Shown here: positions 50,694 through 61,137 of the stretch, piece after piece
Numbering within the stretch: position 1 is the first letter of the stretch
Layout: each line of letters begins with the position of its first letter
From: Burkholderiales bacterium
GTDB taxonomy: Bacteria > Pseudomonadota > Gammaproteobacteria > Burkholderiales > Burkholderiaceae_C
Direction of reading: 5' to 3'
Assembly: GCA_016192425.1 (NCBI GenBank)
Contig: JACPUE010000066.1
Span: 1 to 64,000 of the forward strand
Length of the DNA stretch: 64,000 nucleotides
Notes under the pieces: generated by a model
Seen by the model: the letters and a program-made list of their open reading frames with translations, nothing else
What the model was told of the DNA's origin: nothing
The model's database searches: none
Translations under genes and position numbers: made by a program

Positions 50694-51650
50694 ATGCAGC
50701 GTTTCGTGCAACTGGCACTGGATCTGTTCGACCTCCGGCCAGTGGCGTCGTTTTCAGATAAAAAAACAGCTCCAACGCCTGCCCATCCAGCGCAAGAAGC
50801 TATCGATTCAATAGCAAAAAAACCCGTTGCTCCCTGCCTTCCCTTGCCGCAGGCGCTGCCCGCCGCCTCGTTTGCCCACCCGCAGGCCAACCGGGAATTG
50901 CGCCTGGGAAATGCCGTGGTTGCCTACCGGCTGGAGCGCGCGCGGCGGCGCAGCATAGGTTTTACCGTGGGTCCCGACGGCCTGGCCGTGCGCGCGCCGT
51001 CCTGGGTGACGCTGGGCGCTGTCGACGCAGCGCTGCGCGGCAAGTCGGACTGGATCCTGCGCAAGCTGCACGAAGCACGCGAGCGCAGCCAGCGCCTGGA
51101 GCATGCGCGCATTGCCTGGCATGACGGCGCCATGCTGCCCTACCTGGGCGCGCCGCTGCAGGTGGTACTGGATGCGCGCCACAGCGCGCGCGGTGTGCTG
51201 TACGACATGGCAGCCGCCGACGGGCCTGCGGCAACCCATGGCGCCGACGTCCACCCCCAGCGGCAACTGCGCATCGGCCTGAGCGCCTCTGCCCAGCCCG
51301 CGCAGATCCGCGACGCCGTGCAGGCCTGGCTCATGCGCAATGCGCGCCTGCATTTCAGCGCCCGGCTGGACCACTTCGCCCCGCTGCTGGGCGTGCGCTG
51401 GACGCGCCTGCGCCTGTCCAGCGCGCAAACCCGCTGGGGCAGTGCGCGCGCCGACGGCTCCATCTGCCTGAACTGGCGCCTGCTGCATTACCCGCAGGCC
51501 GTCATCGACTACGTGGTGGCCCACGAACTGGCGCACCTGCGCGTCATGGACCACAGCCCGCGCTTCTGGGACACCGTGGCCAGCGTGGTGCCCGACTACG
51601 CCCGCCTGCGCCGCCACCTGCGCGACGAGCCCGCGCCGCAGTGGGAATGA
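50694..51650 (+). CDS. YgjP-like (DUF45) metallopeptidase
   Basis: 318 residues. The zinc motif HELAHLRVMDHSPRFW gives two His, a catalytic Glu and a third His; RRRSIGFTVGPDGL and QTRWGSARADGSICLNWRLL are also YgjP signatures. The first 60 residues are an extension containing a miniature repeat in antisense orientation (50755-50822), coding Lys/Pro/Ala-rich disordered sequence. Normal family length is about 230, so this N-terminus is unusually long; a later start is possible. Confidence 0.85.
   Translation: MQRFVQLALDLFDLRPVASFSDKKTAPTPAHPAQEAIDSIAKKPVAPCLPLPQALPAASFAHPQANRELRLGNAVVAYRLERARRRSIGFTVGPDGLAVRAPSWVTLGAVDAALRGKSDWILRKLHEARERSQRLEHARIAWHDGAMLPYLGAPLQVVLDARHSARGVLYDMAAADGPAATHGADVHPQRQLRIGLSASAQPAQIRDAVQAWLMRNARLHFSARLDHFAPLLGVRWTRLRLSSAQTRWGSARADGSICLNWRLLHYPQAVIDYVVAHELAHLRVMDHSPRFWDTVASVVPDYARLRRHLRDEPAPQWE
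50755..50822 (-). repeat. Miniature AT-rich palindromic repeat, intragenic copy e
   Basis: Antisense to its host gene: GCTATTGAATCGATAGCTTC, TTGCGC, loop, GCGTTGGAGCTGTTTTTTTA. Lies in the variable N-terminal extension. Confidence 0.75.
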
Positions 51651-51712
51651 ATGCTATAAAAATAGTAGCTGCTAACGCAATATGGACGGGCGATTGGGCT
51701 ATTTCTGACACT
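51650..51712 (+). repeat. Miniature AT-rich palindromic repeat, intergenic copy i
   Basis: ATGCTATAAAAATAGTAGCT followed by GCTAACGC, a loop and GCGATTGGGCTATTT. It fills most of the gap between the YgjP-like gene and the persulfide dioxygenase gene. Confidence 0.75.
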
Positions 51713-51733
51713 AATTTTCTCTGAGCAACTGCC

Positions 51734-52843
51734 ATGCATCCCCTCCAACTCCTGGACCCCGCCTCCGGCACCTGCACCTACCTGCTGCACGACCCGCAGA
51801 CCCGCGAGGCCTTGATCATCGACCCCGTCGATGCGCAGATCGAGCGTGACCTGGCCGTGCTGCAGGCACGGGGCCTGCGGCTGTGCTGGGCGGTGGAAAC
51901 GCACAACCACGCCGACCACATCACCAGCGCCGCCCTGCTGGCCGAGCACACCGGCGCGCGCACGGCGGCGCCCGCGGCCTGCGGCATTGGCACGGCGCAG
52001 GTGCAGCTGGCAGACGGTGACGTGCTGCACTTTGGCGGCGAGCAGCTTCGCGCCCTGCACACCCCCGGCCATACGGCGGGCAGCATGAGCTACCTGTGGC
52101 GCGGCCATGTGTTCACCGGGGACACGCTGCTCATCGGCAGTTGCGGCCGCACCGACTTCCAGTCCGGCGATGCCCGCACTCTGTGGCGCAGCATCACCCA
52201 GGTGCTGTTCGCGCTGCCGCCCGACACCCTGGTCTGGCCGGGGCACGACTACGAGGGGCGCAGCCACTCCAGCATTGCCGCCGAGCAGGCGCACAACCCG
52301 CGCCTGGCCGGGCGCAGCGAGGAGCAGTTCGTCGCGCTGATGCAAGGCCTGCACCTGCCCGCGCCCGAGCGTATGTACGAGACCCTGCCGGCCAACCGCC
52401 ACTCGGGCCTGCGCCACGATGCCGCCGCCGTTCAGGCGCAGGAGCGCAGTGCCCAGGGCTATGCGGGCGACGTGAGCCCGGCCCTGGCCTGGCAGTGGGT
52501 GCAATCGGGCCAGGCCGTGCTGGTGGACGTGCGCACCGACGCCGAGCGCGCCTGGGTGGGCGAGGTGCCGGGCGCCGTTGCCGTGGCCTGGAAGCAATGG
52601 CCCGGCATGGCGCCCAACCCGCAGTTCGACGCACAGATCCAGGCCGCCGTGCCCCCAGGCCGCAAGGCGCTGCTGCTGTGCCGCAGCGGCGTGCGCTCCA
52701 TCGCTGCTGCGCAGCGTGCCACGGCCCTGGGGCTGGAAGCCTGGAACGTGCTGGAAGGCTTTGAAGGCGACCCCGATGAACAGGCCCACCGCGGGCGCGT
52801 GGGCGGCTGGCGCTTCCATGGCCTGCCCTGGAGGCAGGGGTGA
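51734..52843 (+). CDS. Persulfide dioxygenase-rhodanese fusion (ETHE1-type)
   Basis: 369 residues. Residues 1-235 are an MBL-fold ETHE1-type domain with the mononuclear iron motif ETHNHADH (His57, His59, Asp61, His62), HTPGHTAGS, FTGDTLLIGSCGRTDF and WPGHDYEG. Residues 245-369 are a rhodanese domain with active-site Cys in LLLCRSGVRS. Such fusions oxidise glutathione persulfide to sulfite and exchange sulfane sulfur with thiosulfate. ATG 51734, independent of neighbours. Confidence 0.92.
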   Translation: MHPLQLLDPASGTCTYLLHDPQTREALIIDPVDAQIERDLAVLQARGLRLCWAVETHNHADHITSAALLAEHTGARTAAPAACGIGTAQVQLADGDVLHFGGEQLRALHTPGHTAGSMSYLWRGHVFTGDTLLIGSCGRTDFQSGDARTLWRSITQVLFALPPDTLVWPGHDYEGRSHSSIAAEQAHNPRLAGRSEEQFVALMQGLHLPAPERMYETLPANRHSGLRHDAAAVQAQERSAQGYAGDVSPALAWQWVQSGQAVLVDVRTDAERAWVGEVPGAVAVAWKQWPGMAPNPQFDAQIQAAVPPGRKALLLCRSGVRSIAAAQRATALGLEAWNVLEGFEGDPDEQAHRGRVGGWRFHGLPWRQG

Positions 52844-52901
52844 CCCGCCTCTGCTGCACAGGTGACGTGCGGCGCTGGAAAATCCCTTGATAATGCGCGC
52901 C

Positions 52902-53669
52902 ATGAGCTTCCTGGCCATCGACGTAGGCAACACCCGCCTCAAGTGGGCGATGTACGAGGCACCGCGCCCGGGTGCGGCCCTGCTGGCGCAGGGGGCCGAG
53001 TTTCTGGACCACATCGACCGCCTGTCCGAGACAGCCTGGGCGCACCTGGCAGCGCCCACGCGCATGCTGGGTTGCGTGGTGGCAGGGGACGCGGTGCGCC
53101 GACGCGTCGAAGAGCAGATGGAGCTGTGGAGCGTGGACCCGCAATGGGTGGTGCCCTCGCTGCAGGAGTCCGGGCTCACCAACGGCTACGACCATCCCTC
53201 GCGCCTGGGCTGCGACCGCTGGGTGGCCATGATCGGCGCGCGCCAGCGCATGCTGGCACGCGGCCCGGCGCGGCCGCTGGTGGTGGTGATGGTGGGCACG
53301 GCCGTCACGGTGGAGGCCATCGACGCGCAAGGGCGCTTTCTGGGCGGGTTGATCCTGCCGGGCCACGGCATCATGCTGCGCGCGCTGGAGTCCGGCACCG
53401 CCGGTCTGCATGTGCCCACGGGCGAGGTGCGGCTGTTCCCCACCAACACCAGCGATGCGCTCACCAGCGGCGGCACCTTTGCCATTGCCGGTGCCGTGGA
53501 GCGCGTCTACCAGCACCTGCTGCAGCACTGCGGCCAGGAACCTGTGTGCATGATGACCGGCGGCGCAGGCTGGAAGATGGCCCCCAGCATGACGCGGCCG
53601 TTCGAGCTGGTGGATAACCTGATTTTCGATGGCCTGTTGGAGATTGCGGCCCGACGGTTCGGGCTCTAG
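52902..53669 (+). CDS. coaX: Type III pantothenate kinase
   Basis: 255 residues with the ASKHA fold: [16 protein letters not shown] binds phosphate, [12 protein letters not shown] and [11 protein letters not shown] follow, and the C-terminal MTGGAGWKM closes the ATP site. CoaX phosphorylates pantothenate, the first step of CoA synthesis. Start MSFLAIDVG (52902). Its 3' end overlaps the TPR protein gene on the opposite strand by 4 bp. Confidence 0.94.
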   Translation: MSFLAIDVGNTRLKWAMYEAPRPGAALLAQGAEFLDHIDRLSETAWAHLAAPTRMLGCVVAGDAVRRRVEEQMELWSVDPQWVVPSLQESGLTNGYDHPSRLGCDRWVAMIGARQRMLARGPARPLVVVMVGTAVTVEAIDAQGRFLGGLILPGHGIMLRALESGTAGLHVPTGEVRLFPTNTSDALTSGGTFAIAGAVERVYQHLLQHCGQEPVCMMTGGAGWKMAPSMTRPFELVDNLIFDGLLEIAARRFGL

Positions 53670-54439
53670 TCCTCCAGTTCTGCCTGGGCCATTTCCACGT
53701 CCAGGCGCTCCATGGCGTCCTGGGGTTCGGTGGCGGCGGCTTGTTCGTAGAGCTTGGTGGCTTCCTGCATCTTCTTGTCGCCTTCGAGCATGACCAGCGC
53801 GTTGGCATACTCGATCATGGCAATGGCGCTGCCTGGGTTGAGCTTGAGCGCTTCCTGGAATAGCTTGAGCCCTACGTCCTTCTTGGCGCCGTAGGTCATG
53901 CCGCCGATGAGCGCGCCGACCTTGTCGATCACCTCGGCGTGGAAGGCGCCCAGCGCAATGCGTGCGTCGGCATGCTTGGGCGCCAGGGCGATGGCTTTTT
54001 CGAGCGACTCCTTGATCTTGCCGCCCAGCCCCTGCGCCAGGGCCTTGGCCACGCTGATGCCCTGGCTGTAGCGGCCCAGCGCGTAGGCGTTCCAGTACCA
54101 GGCGTTGGCGTTCTGGAGCTGGGCCTGGGCTTGCGCCTGGGCGCGCTCTGCCACCTGCATGAACAGGTCGAGCCGGGCCTTTTCCTTTTTCTCCAGGTAG
54201 GTGGCGTAGATGGCGGTGGCCTTGTTGGCCACGGTGATGCCGTCACCACCGGCGGCCAGTCCCTCTTCGGTTGCCTGCTGGAAGTCGCCATTGTGGAAGT
54301 GGGCCCAGGCCTGCAGCACGGCGGCGTCCTTGGGCAGGGGCTCTGCGTCGCCCGCATGCAGGCGTGCCCATTGCTTCTTGATGCTGGCGGGGGTGTAGTC
54401 GAATTCGCCAGCGTGGGGGAAGGGGATCCATTTCGCCAT
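53666..54439 (-). CDS. TPR-like repeat protein
   Basis: 257 residues, all-helical with TPR-style repeats ([80 protein letters not shown]). No signal peptide, so probably a cytoplasmic scaffold. It is 30 bp downstream of the TetR gene on the same strand. No specific role can be assigned. Confidence 0.85.
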   Translation of the reverse strand: MAKWIPFPHAGEFDYTPASIKKQWARLHAGDAEPLPKDAAVLQAWAHFHNGDFQQATEEGLAAGGDGITVANKATAIYATYLEKKEKARLDLFMQVAERAQAQAQAQLQNANAWYWNAYALGRYSQGISVAKALAQGLGGKIKESLEKAIALAPKHADARIALGAFHAEVIDKVGALIGGMTYGAKKDVGLKLFQEALKLNPGSAIAMIEYANALVMLEGDKKMQEATKLYEQAAATEPQDAMERLDVEMAQAELED

Positions 54440-54469
54440 TTTCGTCTCCGTTGGGGGGCTGTATCGGGT

Positions 54470-55126
54470 TCAGGGGCGCTGGTAGGCGCTGGCCAGTTGC
54501 AGCAGGTGGGTGCGCTGCCCTGGCTCCAGGTAGGGCATCAGCAGGTTCAGCACATGGTGTGCGCCGCGCAGGAGTGCGGCCTGCGCACTCTCGGGCTCCA
54601 GCGCACGGCGCGGGTCGCGCACGTATTCAAAGCTCAGCCAGTAGGTCAGCACCACCACCATGCTGGTGGCGGTGGGTTCGATCTCGCGGGTGTCGATCTG
54701 CAGGCTGCCTGCGCGCTGCATGCCGTCGAGCAGGGTGCGTACCGAGGCAGTCTTGTGCTGCAGTACGGTCTGGAAATGGGTCTCGAGCCGCCGGTTCTTG
54801 GACAGCAGGTCGTTGAGGTCGCGGTACAGAAAGCGGTACTGCCAGATCAGCTCGAACAGCGTGTGCATGAAGAACCAGGCGTCCTCCACGTTGCGCACGC
54901 TGCCGCTGGCGCCCAGCAATTCGGTGAGCGAGCGCTCGTAGCGGTCGAACAGCGCGTTGATCAGCTCGTCCTTGGCCGGGTAGTGGTAGTACAGGTTGCC
55001 GGGGCTGATGCGCAGCTCTGCAGAAATGAGGGTGGTCGAGACGTTGGGCTCGCCAAAACGGTTGAACAGTTCGAGCGTGACTTCCAGTATGCGTTCAGCG
55101 GTGCGGCGCGGCGCTTTCTTCACCAT
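54470..55126 (-). CDS. TetR-family transcriptional regulator
   Basis: 218 residues. N-terminal HTH ILEVTLELFNRFGEPNVSTT plus ISPGNLYYHYPAKDELINAL, then a helical effector domain. Located between the phasin and TPR genes; regulators of this type often control fatty acid or polyhydroxyalkanoate functions, which fits the phasin and acyl-CoA reductase nearby, but the target is not shown. Confidence 0.9.
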   Translation of the reverse strand: MVKKAPRRTAERILEVTLELFNRFGEPNVSTTLISAELRISPGNLYYHYPAKDELINALFDRYERSLTELLGASGSVRNVEDAWFFMHTLFELIWQYRFLYRDLNDLLSKNRRLETHFQTVLQHKTASVRTLLDGMQRAGSLQIDTREIEPTATSMVVVLTYWLSFEYVRDPRRALEPESAQAALLRGAHHVLNLLMPYLEPGQRTHLLQLASAYQRP

Positions 55127-55278
55127 GGGTGCTGGTCCTCGTGCATCGAATCAAAGGGTTCCGTGGGGCTACTCTAACCGACGTTTCAGGCAGATTTCAT
55201 GCTGCACTGCGGCATTGCGGGTGGCCACAAAGCGCAACGGCTGCCACGCCATGGACGTGACAGCCGCTGGGGCTTCAA

Positions 55279-55302
55279 GCCACCGCCGGTGGGGGCGGTG
55301 GC
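55279..55302 (-). terminator. Hairpin downstream of the phasin gene
   Basis: Perfect 9-base stem GCCACCGCC / GGCGGTGGC, 9 bp past the phasin stop; only a weak T stretch follows on the minus strand. The rest of the 185-bp gap to 55127 is the TetR upstream region with no clear site. Confidence 0.5.
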
Positions 55303-55311
55303 ACAGCGCGA

Positions 55312-55956
55312 TCAGGCGCTGGGGCTGGCGTCAGCCGCTGCTGCGGCTTCGGCGGTGCCGCGCGGAGCCACTTTGGGGAAGGGCGCGCGCTTGGCGGGTG
55401 CCTTCTTGGCAGCGGGCTTTGCGGCAGGTTTGGCTGCAGGCTTTGCGGCGGCCTTCTTGGCGGCGGGCTTGGCGGCGGCCTTCCTGGATGCGGGTTTGGC
55501 AACTGCTTTGGCTGCAGCCTTCTTGGCTGCCGCAGGCTTTGCGGCCGGAGGGGTCTTGCCCAGGCTCTTGGCCAGTGCGTCGATGCGGGCGTTGAGCACG
55601 TCCAGATCGCGCGAGGTGGGCACGCCCAGCTTGCCCAGCGCGGTGGCCACGCGGTCTTCAAAAATGTTTTCCAGCTTGTCCCACTGGCCTGCAGCGCGCG
55701 AACCAATGTCGCTGGCCATGCCGGTCACGCGGCTGGAGGCCTGCGAGATTTTTTCTTCGGCCACGGCCTGGGTCTTGCGTTGCAGCGAGAGGCCTTCCTT
55801 CACCAGGGCTTCAAACACCTTGGTGCCTTCTTCCTGGGCCTTGGCAAAGGCGCCCAGACCGGCCAGCCAGATTTGCTGCGCCGAGTCCTTGACGGTGCTC
55901 GAGAGCTGCGCGCCTGTTTTCTTGTCGTTGCTGAGTTTCTGCAGTTTCTTGACCAT
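55312..55956 (-). CDS. Phasin with a Lys/Ala-rich histone-like tail (PhaF-type)
   Basis: 214 residues. Residues 1-115 form the amphipathic phasin helix domain (QQIWLAGLGAFAKAQEEGTKVFE) that coats PHA granules. Residues 132-195 are AAKPAAKKAAAKPAA-type repeats like histone H1, which in PhaF bind DNA and help distribute granules at division. No PHA synthase is in the window. Divergent from the acyl-CoA reductase with a 237-bp promoter region. Confidence 0.9.
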   Translation of the reverse strand: MVKKLQKLSNDKKTGAQLSSTVKDSAQQIWLAGLGAFAKAQEEGTKVFEALVKEGLSLQRKTQAVAEEKISQASSRVTGMASDIGSRAAGQWDKLENIFEDRVATALGKLGVPTSRDLDVLNARIDALAKSLGKTPPAAKPAAAKKAAAKAVAKPASRKAAAKPAAKKAAAKPAAKPAAKPAAKKAPAKRAPFPKVAPRGTAEAAAAADASPSA

Positions 55957-56193
55957 ATGGCCTCCGTTGAAGGGGTTGAAAGAAGCGCCGCAGCATCTCT
56001 GTGCTGGGCATGGTGCGGACTGTACGCTGTGCCGTCTGCTGCGTGTAGGCTGCCAATCCTAAAAACATAGAGGGTGCGGTCTAGCGTTGCATTTGATGGA
56101 TAGCATCGCCACGGGTTTTTGCTGAAACCTGCGCTGGCGGGCCTGAGCAAGAATGGGAGCGATTTCACAGCACAACCAACAGGAGTCTTGAGC

Positions 56194-58179
56194 ATGCAGT
56201 ATTTCGTGACAGGGGCCACAGGGTTCATCGGCAAGCGTCTGGTCAAAAAGCTCCTGGAGCGCAAGGGCAGCGTGGTGTACTTCCTGCTGCGCAAGGAGAG
56301 CGCGGACAAGGTGGCCGAGCTGCGCAGCTACTGGGGCGTGAGCGCTGCGCGCGCTATTCCGGTGTTCGGCGACCTCAAGAGCAAGAAGCTGGGCGTGGCC
56401 GCAGAGGACGTGAAAAAGCTCAAGGGCCAGATTGACCATTTCCACCACCTGGCAGCCGTGTACGACCTGTCCGCCGACGCCGAGAGCCAGGTGGCCGTCA
56501 ACGTGGAAGGCACACGCAACACGGTGGAGTTTGCCCGCGCCATCGACGCCGGGCACTTCCACCTCGTTTCGTCCATCGCCGCTGCGGGGCTGTACGAGGG
56601 CGTGTTCCGTGAAGACATGTTCGAAGAAGCAGAGAACCTCGACCACCCCTACTTCATGACCAAGCACGAGAGCGAAAAGATCGTGCGCCAGGACTGCAAG
56701 ATGCCCTGGACGGTGTACCGCCCCGCCATGGTGGTGGGCGACAGCCAAACCGGCGAGATGGACAAGATCGACGGGCCGTACTACTTCTTCAAGCTCATCC
56801 AGCGCATCCGCCAGATCCTGCCGCCCTGGATGCCGTCCGTCGGCCTGGAGGGTGGGCGCGTGAACATCGTGCCGGTGGATTTCGTGGTCAACGCCATCAA
56901 CGTGATCAGCCACCAGGCGGAGATCGGCAAGAAGTGCTTCCACCTGGTGGACCCGGTGGGCTACCGCGTGGGCGATGTGCTCGACATCTTCTCGCGCGCT
57001 GCCCATGCCCCGCGCATGAACCTGTTCGTCAACGCGGCGCTGCTGGGCTTCATTCCCAAGGGCGTTCGCAAAAGCCTGATGGCGATTGCGCCCGTGCGCC
57101 GCGTGCGCAACGCGGTGCTCAAGGACCTGGGCCTGCCCGAGGACATGCTCACCTTCGTGAACTACCCCACGCGCTTTGATTGCCGTGAAACACTCGCCGC
57201 GCTCAAAGGCAGCGGCGTGCAGTGCCCGAATCTGCGGGACTACGCATGGCGCATCTGGGACTACTGGGAGCGCAACCTGGATCCCGAGCTGTTCATCGAC
57301 CGCTCGCTCAAAGGCACGGTGGCGGGCAAGGTGGTGCTGGTCACGGGCGGCTCGTCGGGCATTGGCCTGGCCACGGCACACAAGTTTGCCGAGGCGGGCG
57401 CCACCACCATCATCTGCGGACGCGACCAGGACAAGCTTGACGCCGCTTGCCAGGAGGCCAAGGACAAGGGTTATGCCTTCCTGACCTACGCCGTGGACAT
57501 TGCCGACATGCAGGACTGCGACCGCTTCGTGCAGCAGCTCATTGCCGACCATGGCGGGGTGGATTTCCTCATCAACAATGCGGGCCGCTCGATCCGCCGC
57601 GCCATCGAGAGCAGCTACGACCGCTTCCACGACTACGAGCGCACCATGCAGCTCAACTACTTTGGCTGCCTGCGCGTGACCATGGGGCTGCTGCCCGCCA
57701 TGGTGGAAAAGCGCAAGGGCCACATCGTCAACATCAGCTCCATCGGCGTGCTGACCAATGCCCCGCGCTTCTCGGCCTACGTGGCCAGCAAGGCGGCGCT
57801 CGATGCCTGGACGCGCTGCGCATCGAGTGAGTTTGCCGACCAAGGCATCACCTTCACCACCATCAACATGCCGCTGGTGCGCACGCCCATGATCGCGCCC
57901 ACGCAGATCTACAACAACGTGCCCACGCTCAGCCCCGAGGAGGCGGCCGACATGGTGGCGCAGGCCTGCATCTTCAAGCCGGTGCGCATCGCCACGCGCC
58001 TGGGCATCCTGGGCCAGGTAATGCACGCGCTGGTGCCGCGTGTGGCGCAGATCGGCATGAACGCCAGCTTCCGCATGTTCCCCGATTCGTCCGCGGCCAA
58101 GGGAGAGAAGGGCGCCAAGCCGCAGCTGTCGGCGGAAGCCGTTGCGCTGCAGCAGATGATGCGCGGCATTCACTTCTGA
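56194..58179 (+). CDS. Two-domain alcohol-forming fatty acyl-CoA reductase (FAR-type)
   Basis: 661 residues. An N-terminal extended SDR domain ([47 protein letters not shown]) joins a C-terminal classical SDR domain ([41 protein letters not shown]). Length, order and long conserved stretches ([43 protein letters not shown]) match the Marinobacter enzyme that reduces fatty acyl-CoA through the aldehyde to fatty alcohol with NADPH. Start at MQYFVTG (56194). The divergent phasin suggests a link to stored neutral lipid. Substrate range is unproven here. Confidence 0.87.
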   Translation: MQYFVTGATGFIGKRLVKKLLERKGSVVYFLLRKESADKVAELRSYWGVSAARAIPVFGDLKSKKLGVAAEDVKKLKGQIDHFHHLAAVYDLSADAESQVAVNVEGTRNTVEFARAIDAGHFHLVSSIAAAGLYEGVFREDMFEEAENLDHPYFMTKHESEKIVRQDCKMPWTVYRPAMVVGDSQTGEMDKIDGPYYFFKLIQRIRQILPPWMPSVGLEGGRVNIVPVDFVVNAINVISHQAEIGKKCFHLVDPVGYRVGDVLDIFSRAAHAPRMNLFVNAALLGFIPKGVRKSLMAIAPVRRVRNAVLKDLGLPEDMLTFVNYPTRFDCRETLAALKGSGVQCPNLRDYAWRIWDYWERNLDPELFIDRSLKGTVAGKVVLVTGGSSGIGLATAHKFAEAGATTIICGRDQDKLDAACQEAKDKGYAFLTYAVDIADMQDCDRFVQQLIADHGGVDFLINNAGRSIRRAIESSYDRFHDYERTMQLNYFGCLRVTMGLLPAMVEKRKGHIVNISSIGVLTNAPRFSAYVASKAALDAWTRCASSEFADQGITFTTINMPLVRTPMIAPTQIYNNVPTLSPEEAADMVAQACIFKPVRIATRLGILGQVMHALVPRVAQIGMNASFRMFPDSSAAKGEKGAKPQLSAEAVALQQMMRGIHF

Positions 58180-58270
58180 GCGTCACGCCGAGGGCCGACG
58201 GTTACGAGCAGCAACAAGGTGCGGTGGGATAATCCGAAACTTTGCCCTCGGCACATTTTTGGTCCATCCC

Positions 58271-59344
58271 ATGATCCTCGTCACCGGAGGCGCCGGCTTC
58301 ATCGGCGCCAATTTCGTTCTCGACTGGCTTGCTGGCAACGCGGAGGGCGTCGTCAACCTCGACAAGCTCACCTACGCCGGCAACCTGCACAACCTGGACA
58401 GCCTGCAGGGCGATGCGCGCCATGTCTTTGTGCAGGGCGACATCGGTGACCGGGCCCTGGTCGATGGCCTGTTGGCGCAGTACCAGCCGCGCGCCATTGT
58501 CAACTTTGCGGCCGAATCGCACGTGGACCGCTCCATCCACGGCCCCGAGGATTTCATCCAGACCAACGTGGTCGGCACTTTCAGGCTCCTGGAGGCTGCA
58601 AGGCACTACTGGCAAGCGCTGGATGCTACAAAAAAAGAAGCGTTCCGGTTCCTGCACGTGAGCACCGATGAGGTCTATGGCACCCTGGCGCCCGACGCCC
58701 CCGCCTTCACCGAAACGCACAACTGCGAGCCCAACAGCCCCTACAGTGCCAGCAAGGCCGCCAGCGACCACCTGGTGCGTGCCTGGCACCACACCTATGG
58801 CCTGCCAGTGCTCACCACCAACTGCAGCAACAACTACGGGCCCTTGCACTTCCCGGAAAAGCTCATCCCGCTGATGATCGTCAACGCCCTGGCGGGCAAA
58901 CCCCTGCCGGTGTACGGCGACGGCATGCAGATCCGCGACTGGCTCTACGTCAAGGACCACTGCAGCGCCATCCGCCGGGTGCTGGAAGCCGGGGCCGTGG
59001 GCGAGACCTACAACGTAGGCGGCTGGAACGAAAAGCCCAACATCGAGATCGTCCACACCATCTGCGCCCTGCTGGACGAGCTGCGCCCGCGTGCCGACGG
59101 CCAGAGCTACCGCAGCCAGATCACCAACGTGAAAGACCGCCCCGGCCACGACCGGCGCTATGCCATCGATGCCCGCAAGATCGAGCGCGAGCTGGGCTGG
59201 AAACCGGCCGAGACCTTCGGCACCGGCATCCGCAAGACCGTGCAGTGGTACCTGGACCACCCTGACTGGGTGGCGCAGGTGCAAAGCGGCGCCTACCGCG
59301 ACTGGGTGGCCCAGCAGTACGAGGGCGAGGGCAGCGTCGCATGA
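58271..59344 (+). CDS. rmlB: dTDP-glucose 4,6-dehydratase
   Basis: 357 residues, extended [14 protein letters not shown] binds NAD, STDEVYG holds the acid/base residues, [12 protein letters not shown] the catalytic Tyr-Lys, and NNYGP the sugar site. Second step of dTDP-L-rhamnose synthesis. Bases 58578-58640 carry a miniature repeat but code for the family's usual ARxYWxAL..KK region. Overlaps rmlD by 4 bp. Confidence 0.96.
   Translation: MILVTGGAGFIGANFVLDWLAGNAEGVVNLDKLTYAGNLHNLDSLQGDARHVFVQGDIGDRALVDGLLAQYQPRAIVNFAAESHVDRSIHGPEDFIQTNVVGTFRLLEAARHYWQALDATKKEAFRFLHVSTDEVYGTLAPDAPAFTETHNCEPNSPYSASKAASDHLVRAWHHTYGLPVLTTNCSNNYGPLHFPEKLIPLMIVNALAGKPLPVYGDGMQIRDWLYVKDHCSAIRRVLEAGAVGETYNVGGWNEKPNIEIVHTICALLDELRPRADGQSYRSQITNVKDRPGHDRRYAIDARKIERELGWKPAETFGTGIRKTVQWYLDHPDWVAQVQSGAYRDWVAQQYEGEGSVA
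58578..58640 (-). repeat. Miniature AT-rich palindromic repeat, intragenic copy f
   Basis: Antisense to rmlB: TTTTTTTGTAGCATCCAGCG, CTTGCC, loop, then GCAGCCTCCAGGAGCCTGAA. A weaker match than copies d, e and h. Confidence 0.5.
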
Positions 59345-60237
59345 GCATGAACATCCTCCTGCTGGGAAAAGGCGGCCAGGTCGGCTGGGAGCTGCAGCGC
59401 AGCCTGTCGGTGCTGGGCCAGGTCACGGCGCTGGATTTCGACAGCCAAGACCACTGCGGCGACTTTGCCAACCCCGAGGGCGTGCGCGACACCGTGCGTC
59501 GGCTGCGCCCTCAGGTCATCGTCAACGCCGCCGCCCACACCGCCGTGGACAAGGCCGAGAGCGAGCCGGAGCTGGCCCGCCTGCTCAACGCCACCACCCC
59601 CGGTGTGGTGGCCGAGGAGGCCGCGCGCCTGGGTGCCTGGCTGGTGCACTACAGCACCGACTATGTGTTCGACGGCAGCGGCACCCGGCCCTGGGTCGAA
59701 ACCGACACGCCTGCACCGCTGTCGGTGTACGGCGCCACCAAGCTGGAGGGCGAGCAACGCATCCAGCAATCGGGCTGCCAGCATTTGATTTTGCGCACCA
59801 GCTGGGTCTATGCCGCACGCGGCGGCAACTTTGCCAAGACCATGCTGCGCCTGGGCCAGGAGCGCGAGCGCCTCACCGTCATCGACGACCAGTGGGGTGC
59901 GCCCACGGGGGCTGATCTGCTCGCCGACGTCACGGCGCACGCCATCCGCCACCTGCAGGCCCGGCCGCAGGACGGCGGCCTGTACCACTGCGTAGCGGCG
60001 GGCGAAACCACTTGGCACTCTTATGCAAAATATGTGCTGGAGTACGCTGATAAAGCGCAAGCAGCTATGAAAATAATAGCAAAAGAAGTTGCGCCCGTAC
60101 CCACCAGCGCCTTCCCCACGCCCGCCACACGCCCGCACAACTCGCGCCTGGACACGGCCCGGCTGCAAGCCGCCTTCGGCCTGCAGTTGCCGCACTGGCA
60201 AACCGGCGTGGCGCGCATGCTCGCCGAAATCCTCTGA
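59341..60237 (+). CDS. rmlD: dTDP-4-dehydrorhamnose reductase
   Basis: 298 residues. [21 protein letters not shown] site, STDYVFDG and YGATKLEGE catalytic region, [10 protein letters not shown], and the C-terminal [14 protein letters not shown]. Last reductive step to dTDP-L-rhamnose. An AT-rich stretch at 60022-60090 with a miniature repeat lies in its variable substrate-loop region. Confidence 0.95.
   Translation: MSMNILLLGKGGQVGWELQRSLSVLGQVTALDFDSQDHCGDFANPEGVRDTVRRLRPQVIVNAAAHTAVDKAESEPELARLLNATTPGVVAEEAARLGAWLVHYSTDYVFDGSGTRPWVETDTPAPLSVYGATKLEGEQRIQQSGCQHLILRTSWVYAARGGNFAKTMLRLGQERERLTVIDDQWGAPTGADLLADVTAHAIRHLQARPQDGGLYHCVAAGETTWHSYAKYVLEYADKAQAAMKIIAKEVAPVPTSAFPTPATRPHNSRLDTARLQAAFGLQLPHWQTGVARMLAEIL
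60022..60090 (-). repeat. Miniature AT-rich palindromic repeat, intragenic copy g
   Basis: Antisense to rmlD: GCTATTATTTTCATAGCTGC, TTGCGC, TTTATCAGCG, then CTCCAGC. Clear match to the AGCTGCTTGCGC core. Confidence 0.7.
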
Positions 60238-60246
60238 CCTCCCCCC

Positions 60247-61137
60247 ATGACCATGACAGCACGCAAAGGCATCATCCTCGCTGGCGGCTCCGGCACGCGC
60301 CTGCACCCCGCCACGCTGGCCATCAGCAAGCAACTGCTGCCGGTGTACGACAAGCCCATGATCTACTACCCGCTCAGCACCCTCATGCTGGCGGGCATCC
60401 GCGAGATCCTGGTCATCAGCACGCCGCAGGACACGCCGCGCTTTGCGCAACTGCTGGGCGACGGCAGCCAGTGGGGCATCCACCTGCAATACGCCGTGCA
60501 GCCCAGCCCCGACGGTCTGGCGCAGGCCTTCCTCATTGGCGAGCAGTTCGTGGGCGATGCCCCCAGCGCCCTGGTGCTGGGCGACAACATCTTTTACGGC
60601 CACGACTTCCATGAACTGCTGGGCAACGCCCATGGCCGCAGCACTGGCGCCAGCGTGTTCGCCTACCACGTGCACGACCCCGAGCGCTACGGCGTGGCCG
60701 AGTTCGACGCCCAGGGCAAGGTGCTCTCGCTCGAAGAAAAGCCCCCGGCGCCCAAAAGCAATTACGCCGTCACCGGCCTGTACTTCTACGACCAACAAGT
60801 GGTGGAGCTTGCCAAGAGCCTGAAGCCCAGCCCGCGCGGCGAGCTGGAGATCACCGACCTCAACCGCCTGTACCTGGAGCAGGGCCGGCTCAACGTCGAA
60901 ATCATGGGCCGGGGCTATGCCTGGCTGGACACCGGCACGCACGAGAGCCTGCTCGAAGCCAGCCAGTTCATCGCCACACTGGAACACCGCCAGGGCCTGA
61001 AGATCGCATGCCCCGAAGAAATCGCCTGGCGCAGCCGCTGGATTGGCGACGAACAGCTCCAGCGCCTGGCCCAGCCCCTGGCCAAGAACGGCTACGGCCA
61101 ATACCTGCAGCGCCTGCTGAAAGAGACGGTGTACTGA
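60247..61137 (+). CDS. rmlA: Glucose-1-phosphate thymidylyltransferase
   Basis: 296 residues. [26 protein letters not shown] is the nucleotidyltransferase signature, [15 protein letters not shown] and [11 protein letters not shown] follow, and the C-terminal [10 protein letters not shown] helix is present. It makes dTDP-glucose and is feedback-inhibited by dTDP-rhamnose in the family. Its TGA shares an A with the rmlC ATG. Confidence 0.96.
   Translation: MTMTARKGIILAGGSGTRLHPATLAISKQLLPVYDKPMIYYPLSTLMLAGIREILVISTPQDTPRFAQLLGDGSQWGIHLQYAVQPSPDGLAQAFLIGEQFVGDAPSALVLGDNIFYGHDFHELLGNAHGRSTGASVFAYHVHDPERYGVAEFDAQGKVLSLEEKPPAPKSNYAVTGLYFYDQQVVELAKSLKPSPRGELEITDLNRLYLEQGRLNVEIMGRGYAWLDTGTHESLLEASQFIATLEHRQGLKIACPEEIAWRSRWIGDEQLQRLAQPLAKNGYGQYLQRLLKETVY

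Noticed and set aside
56059-58173. 704-codon antisense open frame over the fatty acyl-CoA reductase
   Set aside because: Same composition artefact; the sense protein matches a characterised enzyme over its whole length.
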